DNA of 64,000 bases from Mycobacterium ostraviense (GTDB lineage Bacteria; Actinomycetota; Actinomycetes; Mycobacteriales; Mycobacteriaceae), in contig NZ_NKRE01000001.1 of NCBI RefSeq assembly GCF_002705925.1, forward strand, positions 2,020,544 to 2,084,543, in the 5' to 3' direction. The translations under genes were made by a program, and so were the position numbers. Under the pieces are notes generated by a model. That model was not told the DNA's origin. It saw only the letters and a list, made by a program, of their open reading frames with translations, and did no database searches. Shown one piece after another: positions 46,583 through 56,153 of this stretch. How positions within the stretch are numbered: the stretch's first letter is position 1; each line of letters begins with the position of its first letter.

Positions 46583-48540
46583 CTTGCGCCGGACCGGATC
46601 GCCCAGCCCTGGGGAACCAAGACCCCCTACGGACCCGGCCAAGACTGGCCGCAGCGCATCGATCAATATCTGGCCGACGGCCTGAACCCGGAATCGGTGG
46701 ATCAGTGGGTGCAGTCGACTGCGGTGTTGCACTCCAACGGTGAGGCCTGGACATCGCCGTCAAGGATGGGCGCATCGTCGGCGTCCGGGGCCGCGCCGTC
46801 GACCGGGGGAACCGCGGGCGCCTCGACCCCAAAGACCTGTTCGGCTGGCAGGCCAACGCGTCACCGGACCGCCTCACCACACCGCTGATCCGCCGCGGCG
46901 GCCAATTGCGACCGTGTGACTGGGACACCGCCATGGACACGATCGTGCAGCACAGCCGGGAGCTGCTGGACAAACAGGGGCCCAGCGCGATCGGGTTCTA
47001 TACCTCCGGACAGCTGTTCCTCGAGGAGTACTACACCAGGCCGTCATCGCGCACGGCGCTATCGGCACCAACCACGTCGACGGTAACACCCGGCTGTGCA
47101 CGGCGACGGCTGCCGAGGCGCTGAAGGAGACATTCGGCTGCGACGGCCAGCCCGGATCGTATACCGATGTCGAGCACGCCGACGTCATCGCGCTATTCGG
47201 GCACAACGTGGCCGAGACGCAGACGGTGCTGTGGGCGCGGATGCTCGACCGACTGGCCGGCGACGCGCCGCCCGCCATCGTGTGTGTCGATCCCCGTCTC
47301 ACCCCGGTGGCCCGGCACGCCACGGTTCATCTGGCGCCGCTACCGGGCACGAATGTGGCGCTGATGAACGGATTGCTGCACGAGATCATCGCGCACGACT
47401 GGGTCGACCGCGACTACATCGACGCGCACACGGTCGGTTTCGACGAGCTACGCAGCCGGGTGGCGGAGTTCCCCCCACCGCGCGCCGCCGAGATCTGCGG
47501 CGTCGACGCGGACGACATCCGCCGCGCGGCAAGGCTTCTCGGCACGGCAGAGCGAGTGCTGTCCACGGTGTTGCAGGGCTTTTACCAGTCCCATCAAGCC
47601 ACCGCGGCAGCCGTCCAGGTGAACAACATTCACCTGGTGCGCGGCATGCTCGGAAGGCCGGGCTGCGGCGTCTTGCAGATGAACGGGCAGCCGACGGCCG
47701 AGAACACTCGCGAGTGCGGCGCCGACGGCGATCTACCCGGCTTCCGTAACTGGTCCAACGACGACCACATCGCCGACTTGGCCCGAGTGTGGAACCTTGA
47801 GCCGCAACAGATCCCGCACTATGCTCCGCCCACGCACGCGATGCAGATGTTCCGCTTCGCCGAAGAGGGCACGCTTCGGATGCTGTGGGTTACCGCCACC
47901 AATCCGGCGGTGTCGCTGCCGGAGCTGTCGCGGATCCGGGACATCTTGGCGCAGAAGCGATTATTCCTGGTGGTCGAAGACATCTTCATGACGGAGACGG
48001 CCGAGCTGGCCGACGTGGTATTGCCGGCCGCCGCGTGGGGCGAGAAGACGGGGACGTTCACCAACGCCGATCGCACCGTGCACCTATCCGAAAAGGCAGT
48101 TGAGCCACCAGGGTTCGCGCGCAGCGACCTGGAGATCTTTCTCGACTACGCGCGGCGTATGGACTTTCGCGACAAGGACGGCCGGCCGCTGGTGTGGTGG
48201 ACCGATCCCGAGTCGGCGTTCGAGGCGTGGAAAAAGTGCAGTGCCGGGCGGCCCTGCGACCACACCGGCCTGAGCTACGACAAGCTGCGTAGCGGCAGTG
48301 GCATCCAATGGCCTTGTAACGCAGTGCATCCCGACGGTACCGAACGGCTGTACACCGACGCCGGATTCTGGGCGCATCCCGACTACTGCGAGGCTGCGGC
48401 GGCTGCGCGCCGGAACCGGTGGTGCGGCATATGCGCCGACCACGGCGGCCTCGGCACCATTCGACGGCGCGGTGCCCGATACGGTAGGCGGAGCGGCGGC
48501 CCGCGCAGTCGAGGCCCTGGTCACCGGCGGTGCGTCGTGA
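46583..48540 (+). pseudogene. Molybdopterin oxidoreductase (nitrate reductase/formate dehydrogenase type), decayed
   Basis: Three frames rebuild a NarB/FdhF-like Mo-bisMGD enzyme. They are PWGTKTPYGPGQDWPQRIDQ with DGLNPESVDQWVQS; then KDGRIVGVRGRAVDRG and PSAIGFYTSGQLFLEEYY; then HGAIGTNHVDGNTRLCTATA, LSTVLQGFYQSHQATAAA and LADVVLPAAAWGEKTGTFTN to WAHPDYCE. Breaks are near 46742 and 47038. After 48391 most of the C-terminal Mo-cofactor domain is deleted; another frame carries a plausible last-residue stretch (AASAPFDGAVPDTVGGAAAR). The start codon is gone (an in-frame TAA lies just before). It cannot be functional. Confidence 0.85.
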
Positions 48541-49016
48541 AGCTCAAGCTCGCCATTCGCGAATTGCACCGCTCCGAGCGCAAACTCGCCCACCGACTCA
48601 ACGTGATGGCCGCACGCCACCGCAGCGACCAGGACATCTATCACCTGGCGCGCGACCAGGCCGGCTGGTCGCAGCATCACCTCGAAGAGCTGGCCAAGCA
48701 CGGCCGCCACTACGGGCTGCGGCTGTCCGCCGAACCGCATACCGGCGCGTTGACCGGCTGTGCGCAGACCCGGATGAGCGGCATGCTGCGGCACCGCCCA
48801 CAACCGGCCCTGTTGCTGCTCGCCGACCTGCGCCGAATACACCGGATCGCCGCGGGCACATCGCTGGACTGGGAGCTGCTGGGCCATGCCGCGCAGGTGG
48901 CGAAGGATCTCGAACTGCTGGAGCTGACGTCGCGCTGCCACCCGCAGACACTTCGCCAGATGCGCTGGGCCAACGCGATGCTCAAAGAACTCTCGCCGCC
49001 GGTGCTCACCAGCTGA
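48537..49016 (+). CDS. Small helical protein, partner of the oxidoreductase, unknown function
   Basis: A 159-residue protein with GTG start overlapping the preceding stop (GTGA), so it was translationally coupled to the lost C-terminus of the oxidoreductase. It is largely helical and His/Arg-rich: KLKLAIRELHRSERKLAHRL, YHLARDQAGWSQHHLEELAK, LLLADLRRIHRIAAG and LLGHAAQVAKDLELLELTSR. The HxxE and His-rich helices resemble ferritin- or hemerythrin-like bundles, but I do not recognise a family. It may be a maturation or electron-transfer accessory for the Mo enzyme. Its frame is intact despite the broken neighbour. Confidence 0.7.
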   Translation: MKLKLAIRELHRSERKLAHRLNVMAARHRSDQDIYHLARDQAGWSQHHLEELAKHGRHYGLRLSAEPHTGALTGCAQTRMSGMLRHRPQPALLLLADLRRIHRIAAGTSLDWELLGHAAQVAKDLELLELTSRCHPQTLRQMRWANAMLKELSPPVLTS

Positions 49017-49030
49017 AACCGCCGGGCGCG

Positions 49031-49486
49031 TCAGTTCTGCGCCGAAACCCATTGATAGGGAAGGAATTTCCCGTCGAAGGTCACCACTACCCGGTCCCCC
49101 GAGGAATGTGTCTGCCGCTGCACGTCGACGCTGAAGTTGATCGCACTCATGATGCCGTCGCCGAACTTCTCGTGGATCAGCTCCTTGATGGCGCCGCCGT
49201 AGACCTGCAGTGCCTCGTAGAAACGGTAGATGGTGGGGTCGGTGGGCACCGCGGTGGGCAGGCCGCCGCGCATCGGCGGGGCGGCCAGCACCGGCACCAC
49301 CGACCTGTCGAGACCCAGCATCTCCACCAGGACGTTGCCGAGTTCGGCGGGAATGGGGTGCTGTCCGAGGAGCGCCGCCGTCGTCCACACCACCGGCCTG
49401 CCGATGGCGTCGGCCAGCTGCTGCCAGGTGAGCCCCTTCGCCAGGCGGGCCAGCACGATCTGTTCGGTGATCTGGTTTCTGTTCAT
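49031..49486 (-). CDS. cynS: Cyanate hydratase (cyanase)
   Basis: A 151-residue enzyme converting cyanate and bicarbonate to ammonia and CO2. The N-terminal helix-turn-helix-like domain begins MNRNQITEQIVLARLAKGLT. The catalytic C-terminal domain is YRFYEALQVYGGAIKELIHE followed by FGDGIMSAINFSVDV, containing the conserved Arg, Glu and Ser. The C-terminal FDGKFLPY is typical. The start was chosen at ATG 49486 to match family length. It converges with the small helical protein gene and diverges from recC. It is not present in this position in M. tuberculosis. Confidence 0.95.
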   Translation of the reverse strand: MNRNQITEQIVLARLAKGLTWQQLADAIGRPVVWTTAALLGQHPIPAELGNVLVEMLGLDRSVVPVLAAPPMRGGLPTAVPTDPTIYRFYEALQVYGGAIKELIHEKFGDGIMSAINFSVDVQRQTHSSGDRVVVTFDGKFLPYQWVSAQN

Positions 49487-49593
49487 CACCCCAGCATGCC
49501 CGCCACCGTCAGGCGCGGGTCGCCGCGGGGTTGCCGGCAGAATGTATTGGGCGTCGCTCACCACCGTGGCGCCGGCCGCTATGGTGGCCCGCG

Positions 49594-52500
49594 ATGGCAC
49601 TTCATCTCCACCGTGCCGAGCGCACCGACCTCCTTGCCGACGGACTCGGTGCCCTGCTGGCCGACCCGCTGCCCGACCCGTTCGCATCGGAGCTGGTGCT
49701 GGTCGCCGCCCGCGGCATGGAACGCTGGTTGAGCCAGCACCTGTCCCAGGTGTTGGGCAGTCGCGGCGCCCACGCCGACGGCGTGTGCGCCTGCGTCGCA
49801 TTCCGCAGCCCGCAATCGCTCATCGCCGAGATCACCGGCACTGCCGACACCGACCCATGGTCGCCGGAGGCCATGACGTGGCCGCTGCTGGAGGTGATCG
49901 ACGCCGTCCTCGACGAACCGTGGTGCCGCTCACTGGCAACGCATCTGGGCCACTTCGACACCGACGCCGTCGAGGCAGAGTTGCGCCGCGGTCGCCGCTA
50001 TTCGGTGGCGCGCCGCCTAGCCGGGCTGTTCGCCGCCTACGCCCGGCAGCGTCCTGCGCTGCTGGCCGGCTGGCTGGACGGGCGCCTCGACGACGTGGAC
50101 GCCGACCTGGCGTGGCAACCCCAGTTGTGGCGGGCATTGGTAGCCGCGGTCCCGGCCGATCCGCCGCACCTCCGGCACGAAAAAACCGTGGCCCGGCTGA
50201 CCGCGGGCCCGGCCGACCTGCCGGCGCGGCTGTCGCTCTTCGGGCATACCCGACTGGCGTGCACCGACGTGCAACTGCTCGGCGCGCTGGCCACTCATCA
50301 CGATCTGCACCTGTGGCTGCCCCACCCCAGTGACGATCTGTGGCAAGCGCTCGGCGGTGTCCACGGCGCGGTGCCACGACGTCAGGACACCAGCGGGCAC
50401 GCTGCCCGGCATCCGCTGCTGCACACCCTCGGGCGCGACCTGCGGGAGCTGCAACGGGCGCTGCCGACCGCTCCGGCGACCGACGAATTCCTCGGCGGGG
50501 CAACCAAACCCGACACGTTGCTGGGTTGGCTGCAAGCCGACATCGCCGCCAACGCGACGCGCCCGGACGGGCGGCGGCTGGCCGTCGGCGACCGGTCGGT
50601 GCAGGTCCACGCCTGTCACGGGCCGGCCCGGCAGGTCGACGTGCTGCGCGAGGTGCTGCTGGGCCTGCTGGAGGACGACCCGACCCTGGAACCGCGCGAC
50701 GTGGTGGTGATGTGTCCCGATATCGAGACCTACGCGCCGCTGATCGTCGCCGGCTTCGGGCTGGGCGAGGCAGCCGGTAGCGGGCATCCGGCGCACCGGC
50801 TACGGGTCCGCCTGGCCGACCGCGCGCTCACCCAGACCAATCCGCTGCTCGGCGTCGCCGCCGAACTGCTCGGCATTGCGGCCAGTCGGGCCACCGCCAG
50901 CCAGGTGCTCAACCTGGCGCAGGCCGCCCCGGTGCGCGCCCGCTTCGGTTTCACCGACGACGATCTCGACGTGATCACCGACTGGGTGCGCCAGTCCAAC
51001 ATCCGGTGGGGATTCGACCCGCAACATCGCCGGCCGTACGGCCTGGAGCGTTTCCTGCACAACACCTGGCGGTTCGGCATCGACCGCATCCTGACCGGCG
51101 TGGCCATGTCGGACGACTCGCGGGCGTGGCTGGACACCGCGCTGCCCCTCGACGACGTCGGCAGCAACCGGGTGGACTTGGCGGGACGCCTGGCCGAGTA
51201 CGTCGCGCGGTTGCATCAGGTGGTCGAACGACTCAGTGGCGCAATGGCGTTGACCGACTGGCTGGACGCCTTGACGGACGGGGTTGGCCTGCTCACCCGC
51301 TGCGATGAGGAGTGGCAGCGGGCGCAGCTGCAGCGGGAATTCGCCGACGTGCGCGCGCAAGCCGGTGCCCGCGCGTCCACGCTGCTGCGGCTCCCCGACG
51401 TGTCGGCGCTACTGGATGCATCGCTGGGCGGGCGTCCCAGCCGGGCCAACTTTCGCACCGGCACCCTGACCGTGTGCACCATGGTGCCGATGCGATCGGT
51501 GCCGCATCGGGTGGTGTGCCTGGTCGGGCTCGACGACGGCATCTTCCCGCGGCACAGTGTGCCCGACGGTGACGACCTGCTGGCGCGGGCGCCGATGACC
51601 GGTGAGCGTGACGTGCGCTCCGAGGATCGTCAGTTGCTGCTTGACGCGATCGGTTCGGCCACCGAGACATTGGTGATCACCTACACCGGCGCCGACGAGC
51701 ACACCGGGCAGCCGCGTCCGCCGGCCGTGCCGCTGGCCGAGCTGCTCGACGCGCTGGATCGCACGACGGTAGCGCCGGCTCGCCGGCAGATCCTCACCAG
51801 ACATCCGTTGCAGCCCTTCGATCGCAAGAACGTCACACCCGGCGCACTGGTGCCCGCCACACCGTTCACCTTTGACCCTGCTGCGCTCGCGGCCGCCGAA
51901 GCGGCCACCGGGAAGCGCTGTGCGCCCGCGGCTTTCATTGGCGACAGGCTGCCTGAACCGCCTGCCGGTGAGGTGACGCTGGCCGATCTGCTGGACTTCT
52001 TCAAGAACCCGGTCAAAGGGTTCTTCCGGGCACTCGACGTCACCCTGCCGTGGGACGTCGACACCGTCGAGGACGAAATGCCCGTCGAGATCGACGCCCT
52101 GCAGGCGTGGACGGTCGGCGACCGTTTACTGCACGACATCCTGCGCGGCATGCATCCGGATGCGGCCGCCAACGCCGAATGGCGTCGCGGAACCCTGCCG
52201 CCCGGGCGGATTGGGGTTCGCAAGACCAAGGAAATCCTCGACCGTGCGTGCCAGCTGGCCCGGGCCGCATTGCCACACATGGCGGCCGACGGCGACGCCT
52301 ACGACATTGACATCGATCTCGGCACCGGCCGGCTCAGCGGGACCGTCACGCCCGTCTACGGCGAGCATCTGGTCTCGGTGACGTACTCGAAACTGGCGCC
52401 CAAGCATGTGCTGACGTCATGGATCGGGCTGGTCGCGTTGGCCGCTCAACGTCCGGGCCGCGATTGGGCGGCGCTGTGCATCGGCCGCGGAACCAGCAGG

Positions 52501-52875
52501 AACCGCACCGCCAGAAGGGAATTCGCGCCTCCGCCGGACCCCGTGGCCGTGCTGCGCGATCTGGTGTCGCTGTACGACGCGGGCCGGCGAGAGCCGTTGC
52601 CGCTGCCGCTGAAAACGTCGTACGCGTGGGCGCAGGCGCGCCGGGACGGCGACGAGCCCGCAGCGGCCGCGCGAGAACGGTGGGAGTCCAACCGGTTTCG
52701 CGACGGCGACGAGCGGGAGCCCGCGCACCTACGGGTCTGGGGCGACAAGCCCGCCTTCGGTGTGCTGCTTGACGCGCCCCGCCCGGGCGAGGAGATAGCC
52801 GGCGAGGACACCCGCCTGGGTGCGCTGGCGGCCAGGCTGTGGCTGCCGCTGCTGAACGCCGAGAGGACCGGCTGA
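49594..52875 (+). CDS. recC: Exodeoxyribonuclease V gamma subunit
   Basis: A 1093-residue RecC-family protein, close in length to the M. tuberculosis RecC of about 1097. The inactivated helicase fold and the pin region are divergent, but ELVLVAARGMERWLSQHLSQ, HRVVCLVGLDDGIFPRHSVP and DLLDFFKNPVKGFFRALDVT are typical landmarks. RecBCD degrades linear DNA and in mycobacteria acts in single-strand annealing repair rather than RecA loading. ATG at 49594 begins MALHLHRAERTD. Its stop overlaps recB's ATG (TGATG). Confidence 0.95.
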   Translation: MALHLHRAERTDLLADGLGALLADPLPDPFASELVLVAARGMERWLSQHLSQVLGSRGAHADGVCACVAFRSPQSLIAEITGTADTDPWSPEAMTWPLLEVIDAVLDEPWCRSLATHLGHFDTDAVEAELRRGRRYSVARRLAGLFAAYARQRPALLAGWLDGRLDDVDADLAWQPQLWRALVAAVPADPPHLRHEKTVARLTAGPADLPARLSLFGHTRLACTDVQLLGALATHHDLHLWLPHPSDDLWQALGGVHGAVPRRQDTSGHAARHPLLHTLGRDLRELQRALPTAPATDEFLGGATKPDTLLGWLQADIAANATRPDGRRLAVGDRSVQVHACHGPARQVDVLREVLLGLLEDDPTLEPRDVVVMCPDIETYAPLIVAGFGLGEAAGSGHPAHRLRVRLADRALTQTNPLLGVAAELLGIAASRATASQVLNLAQAAPVRARFGFTDDDLDVITDWVRQSNIRWGFDPQHRRPYGLERFLHNTWRFGIDRILTGVAMSDDSRAWLDTALPLDDVGSNRVDLAGRLAEYVARLHQVVERLSGAMALTDWLDALTDGVGLLTRCDEEWQRAQLQREFADVRAQAGARASTLLRLPDVSALLDASLGGRPSRANFRTGTLTVCTMVPMRSVPHRVVCLVGLDDGIFPRHSVPDGDDLLARAPMTGERDVRSEDRQLLLDAIGSATETLVITYTGADEHTGQPRPPAVPLAELLDALDRTTVAPARRQILTRHPLQPFDRKNVTPGALVPATPFTFDPAALAAAEAATGKRCAPAAFIGDRLPEPPAGEVTLADLLDFFKNPVKGFFRALDVTLPWDVDTVEDEMPVEIDALQAWTVGDRLLHDILRGMHPDAAANAEWRRGTLPPGRIGVRKTKEILDRACQLARAALPHMAADGDAYDIDIDLGTGRLSGTVTPVYGEHLVSVTYSKLAPKHVLTSWIGLVALAAQRPGRDWAALCIGRGTSRNRTARREFAPPPDPVAVLRDLVSLYDAGRREPLPLPLKTSYAWAQARRDGDEPAAAARERWESNRFRDGDEREPAHLRVWGDKPAFGVLLDAPRPGEEIAGEDTRLGALAARLWLPLLNAERTG

Positions 52876-55800
52876 TGGAGCGCTTCGACCTGCTGGGGCC
52901 GCTGCCCGAGCACGGCGCCACCATTGTGCTGGAGGCCAGCGCGGGCACCGGCAAGACGTTCGCGCTGGCCGGTCTGGTGACTCGCTACCTCGCCGAAACT
53001 GACGTCACTCTCGACGAGATGCTGCTGATCACGTTCAACCGCGCGGCCAGCCGCGAGCTTCGCGAACGCGTCCGCGACCAGATCGTGGCGGCGGTGGCCG
53101 CTTTGGACGGCCGGATGCCGCCCGACACCGATCTGGTCAGGCACCTGCTGGGTAGCGGGGCCGAGCGCGCCGTACGGCTGGCCCGGCTGCGTGACGCGCT
53201 GGCCAACTTCGATGCCGCCACCATCGCCACCACGCACGAGTTCTGCGGCTCGGTGCTGAGATCCCTTGGCGTGGCGGGTGATAGTGATTCCGGCTTCACC
53301 TTGCAGGAGAGCCTCGACGACCTGGTGGCCGAGATCGTCGATGACTGCTACCTCGCGCGCTTCGCCAACAGCGACACCGATCCGGTGCTGACGTATGCGC
53401 AGGCGCTCGCGCTGGCCCGCAGCGTCGTCGCCGATCCGTACGCGCAGCGGCGCCCGCTGGGTCCCGACCCGGACAGCGCGGCCGGTGTCCGGTTGAACTT
53501 CGCCGAGCAGGTGCTCGACGAGCTCGAGCGACGTAAGCGCCGGCTACGGATTCTCGGCTACGACGACCTGCTGCTGCGGTTGTCGAAAGCCCTCGCGGCG
53601 GTGGACTCGCCGGCTCGCGACCGGATGCGGCGCCGGTGGCGAATCGTGTTGGTCGACGAATTCCAGGACACCGATCCGATCCAGTGGCAGGTGCTGGAAC
53701 GTGCCTTTCGGGGCGAGTCGACGCTGATCCTGATCGGCGACCCGAAGCAGGCCATCTACGGCTTTCGCGGTGGCGACATCTACACCTACCTCAAGGCGGC
53801 CCGCACCGCCGATGCCCGCTACACCTTGGGAGTCAACTGGCGCAGTGACGGGGTGCTCGTCGAGAGCCTGCAGACGGTGCTGCGGGGTGCCGCGCTGGGC
53901 CACCCGGAGATCGTGGTGCACGACATCGAGGCGCACCACGGCGGACATCGACTGGAGGGGGCGCCGCGCGGCGCGCCGTTTCGGCTGCGCGTCGTCAGGC
54001 GGCAGACCGTCGGCTACGACGGTACCGCCAACGTGCCAATCGGCTTGTTGCGCGAGCATATTCCCGCCGACCTGGCCGGGGACATCGCGTCCCTGCTGTC
54101 CAGCGGCGCCAGCTTCGCCGGACGGCCGGTGGCGGCCGGGGACATCGCGGTGATCGTCGAGCATCACCGAGACGCCCGGGCCTGCCGGGATGCCTTGGCG
54201 AGGGCGGGTATCCCGGCGGTCTACACCGGCGACACCGATGTGTTCGCGTCCCGGGCGGCCAAAGACTGGCTGTGCCTGCTGGAGGCCTTCGACGCGCCGC
54301 AGCGCACCGGGCTGGTCCGCGCCGCCGCCTGCACCATGTTCTTCGGCGAGACTGCGGAAACCCTTGCCGCTGAGGGTGATACGCTGACCGACCGGGTGGC
54401 CGCGACGCTTCGTGAGTGGACGGACCAGGCTCGGCTGCGGGGTGTGGCGGCGGTGTTCGAGGCCGCCCAGTTGGGCGGTATGGGCCGCCGGGTGTTGGGC
54501 CAACGCGGCGGCGAACGACACATGACCGACCTGGCGCATCTCGCCCAGCTGTTGCACGAGACGGCTCATCGGCAACGCTACGGCCTTCCGGCCCTTCGTG
54601 ATTGGCTGCGCAGGCAGTGCGACGACACCACCCGTGCCGCCGAGCAGAACCGCCGCCTGGACAGCGACGCCGCAGCGGTGCAGATCATGACGGTGTTCGT
54701 GGCCAAGGGTCTGCAGTTTCCGATCGTGTACGTGCCGTTCATGTTCAACCGGAACGTCCGGCGCGACGACATCCTGCTCTATCATGACGACACCGATACC
54801 CGCTGCCTTTATCTCGGTGGCGACAAGAGCCGATCGGTCGAGGAGTTGAACCGTGCCGAGGCGGCCCGCGACAACATCCGGCTCACCTATGTCGCGCTCA
54901 CCCGGGCCCAGTCTCAGGTGGTGGCCTGGTGGGCGCCGACCGTCGACGAGGTCAACGGCGGCCTGTCGCGGCTACTGCGCGGTCGTGGCAGCGGTGACCC
55001 GGTGGTGCCGGATAGGTGCACACCGCGCATCTGCGACGACGACGCGTGGGCGGTGTTCACGCGCTGGCAGCAAGTCGGCGGACCGTCGGTCGAGGAATCG
55101 ACGATCGTCTCCCCCGCCGCCATCGAAACGAGCTCGGCGGCTGACGGTTTCGCGGTCCGGCATTTCCACCGCCAGATCGACACCAGCTGGCGGCGCACGT
55201 CGTATTCGGCGCTGGTGCGCGCCGCAGAAGCGACCGCGACATCAGGCGTGACCAGCGAACCCGAGGTCGACGTGCGCGACGACGAGGTGGATGCGGTGCT
55301 CGTCAGCGAACCGGGCTCGGGTGCCCAGCTCGACTCGCCGCTGGCGGCCATGCCGTCTGGTGCGGCGTTCGGGTCGCTGGTACATGCGGTGCTGGAAACG
55401 GCCGACCCGCAGGCCGTCGACTTGGCCGGCGAGCTCGAGGAGCAGCTGCGACGGCACGCGCCATGGTGGCCGGTCGACGCGGATGCCGCCGAGCTGGCGA
55501 CGGCGCTGGTCCCGATGCACGATTCGCCGCTGGGCCCGCTGGCCGGCGACTTGACGCTGCGCGATATCGGGGTGCGGGATCGGCTGCGGGAGCTGGACTT
55601 CGAGATACCGTTGGCGGGTGGTGATCTGCGGGCCGGCGCGCCGCGGGTGTCTCGGGTGTCACTGTCGGATGTGGGTGAGCTGCTGCGGGTGCACCTGACG
55701 CGCAGTGATCCGTTCTGGTCCTATGCCGATCGGTTGACGTCGCCCGGTTTGGGCGATCAGTCGTTGCGGGGGTATCTGTCGGGGTCGATAGACGTGGTGT

Positions 55801-56153
55801 TGCGGTTGCCGCAGCAGCGATACCTGGTGGTGGACTACAAGACCAACCAGTTGGGCGGCACCGCCGCCGATTACGGTTTCGCCCGCTTGACCGAGGCCAT
55901 GCTGCACTCCGACTACCCGTTGCAGGCGCTGCTGTATGTGGTTGTGCTGCATAGGTTTCTGCGGTGGCGGCAGCCCGGATACGATCCGCGGCGGCATCTG
56001 GGCGGGGTGCTGTATTTGTTCGTGCGGGGAATGTGTGGTGTTGACACGCCGATCTTCGACGGGCACCCGGCCGGCGTGTTCGGCTGGGCCGCGCCGGCCG
56101 ACTTGGTGGTGGCGCTGTCGGATCTTCTGGATGACGGGAAACGGGCCGCGTGA
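52875..56153 (+). CDS. recB: Exodeoxyribonuclease V beta subunit
   Basis: A 1092-residue UvrD-like helicase fused to a nuclease. Walker A EASAGTGKTFALAG is at about residues 21-34. Motif II IVLVDEFQDTDPIQWQVL is at about 257-274, followed by GDPKQAIYGFRGGDIYTYL. Motif VI LTYVALTRAQSQV is at about 672-684. The C-terminal RecB nuclease motif YLVVDYKTNQLG is at about 983-994. Coupled to recC by a one-base overlap and to recD by GTGA. Confidence 0.96.
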   Translation: MERFDLLGPLPEHGATIVLEASAGTGKTFALAGLVTRYLAETDVTLDEMLLITFNRAASRELRERVRDQIVAAVAALDGRMPPDTDLVRHLLGSGAERAVRLARLRDALANFDAATIATTHEFCGSVLRSLGVAGDSDSGFTLQESLDDLVAEIVDDCYLARFANSDTDPVLTYAQALALARSVVADPYAQRRPLGPDPDSAAGVRLNFAEQVLDELERRKRRLRILGYDDLLLRLSKALAAVDSPARDRMRRRWRIVLVDEFQDTDPIQWQVLERAFRGESTLILIGDPKQAIYGFRGGDIYTYLKAARTADARYTLGVNWRSDGVLVESLQTVLRGAALGHPEIVVHDIEAHHGGHRLEGAPRGAPFRLRVVRRQTVGYDGTANVPIGLLREHIPADLAGDIASLLSSGASFAGRPVAAGDIAVIVEHHRDARACRDALARAGIPAVYTGDTDVFASRAAKDWLCLLEAFDAPQRTGLVRAAACTMFFGETAETLAAEGDTLTDRVAATLREWTDQARLRGVAAVFEAAQLGGMGRRVLGQRGGERHMTDLAHLAQLLHETAHRQRYGLPALRDWLRRQCDDTTRAAEQNRRLDSDAAAVQIMTVFVAKGLQFPIVYVPFMFNRNVRRDDILLYHDDTDTRCLYLGGDKSRSVEELNRAEAARDNIRLTYVALTRAQSQVVAWWAPTVDEVNGGLSRLLRGRGSGDPVVPDRCTPRICDDDAWAVFTRWQQVGGPSVEESTIVSPAAIETSSAADGFAVRHFHRQIDTSWRRTSYSALVRAAEATATSGVTSEPEVDVRDDEVDAVLVSEPGSGAQLDSPLAAMPSGAAFGSLVHAVLETADPQAVDLAGELEEQLRRHAPWWPVDADAAELATALVPMHDSPLGPLAGDLTLRDIGVRDRLRELDFEIPLAGGDLRAGAPRVSRVSLSDVGELLRVHLTRSDPFWSYADRLTSPGLGDQSLRGYLSGSIDVVLRLPQQRYLVVDYKTNQLGGTAADYGFARLTEAMLHSDYPLQALLYVVVLHRFLRWRQPGYDPRRHLGGVLYLFVRGMCGVDTPIFDGHPAGVFGWAAPADLVVALSDLLDDGKRAA

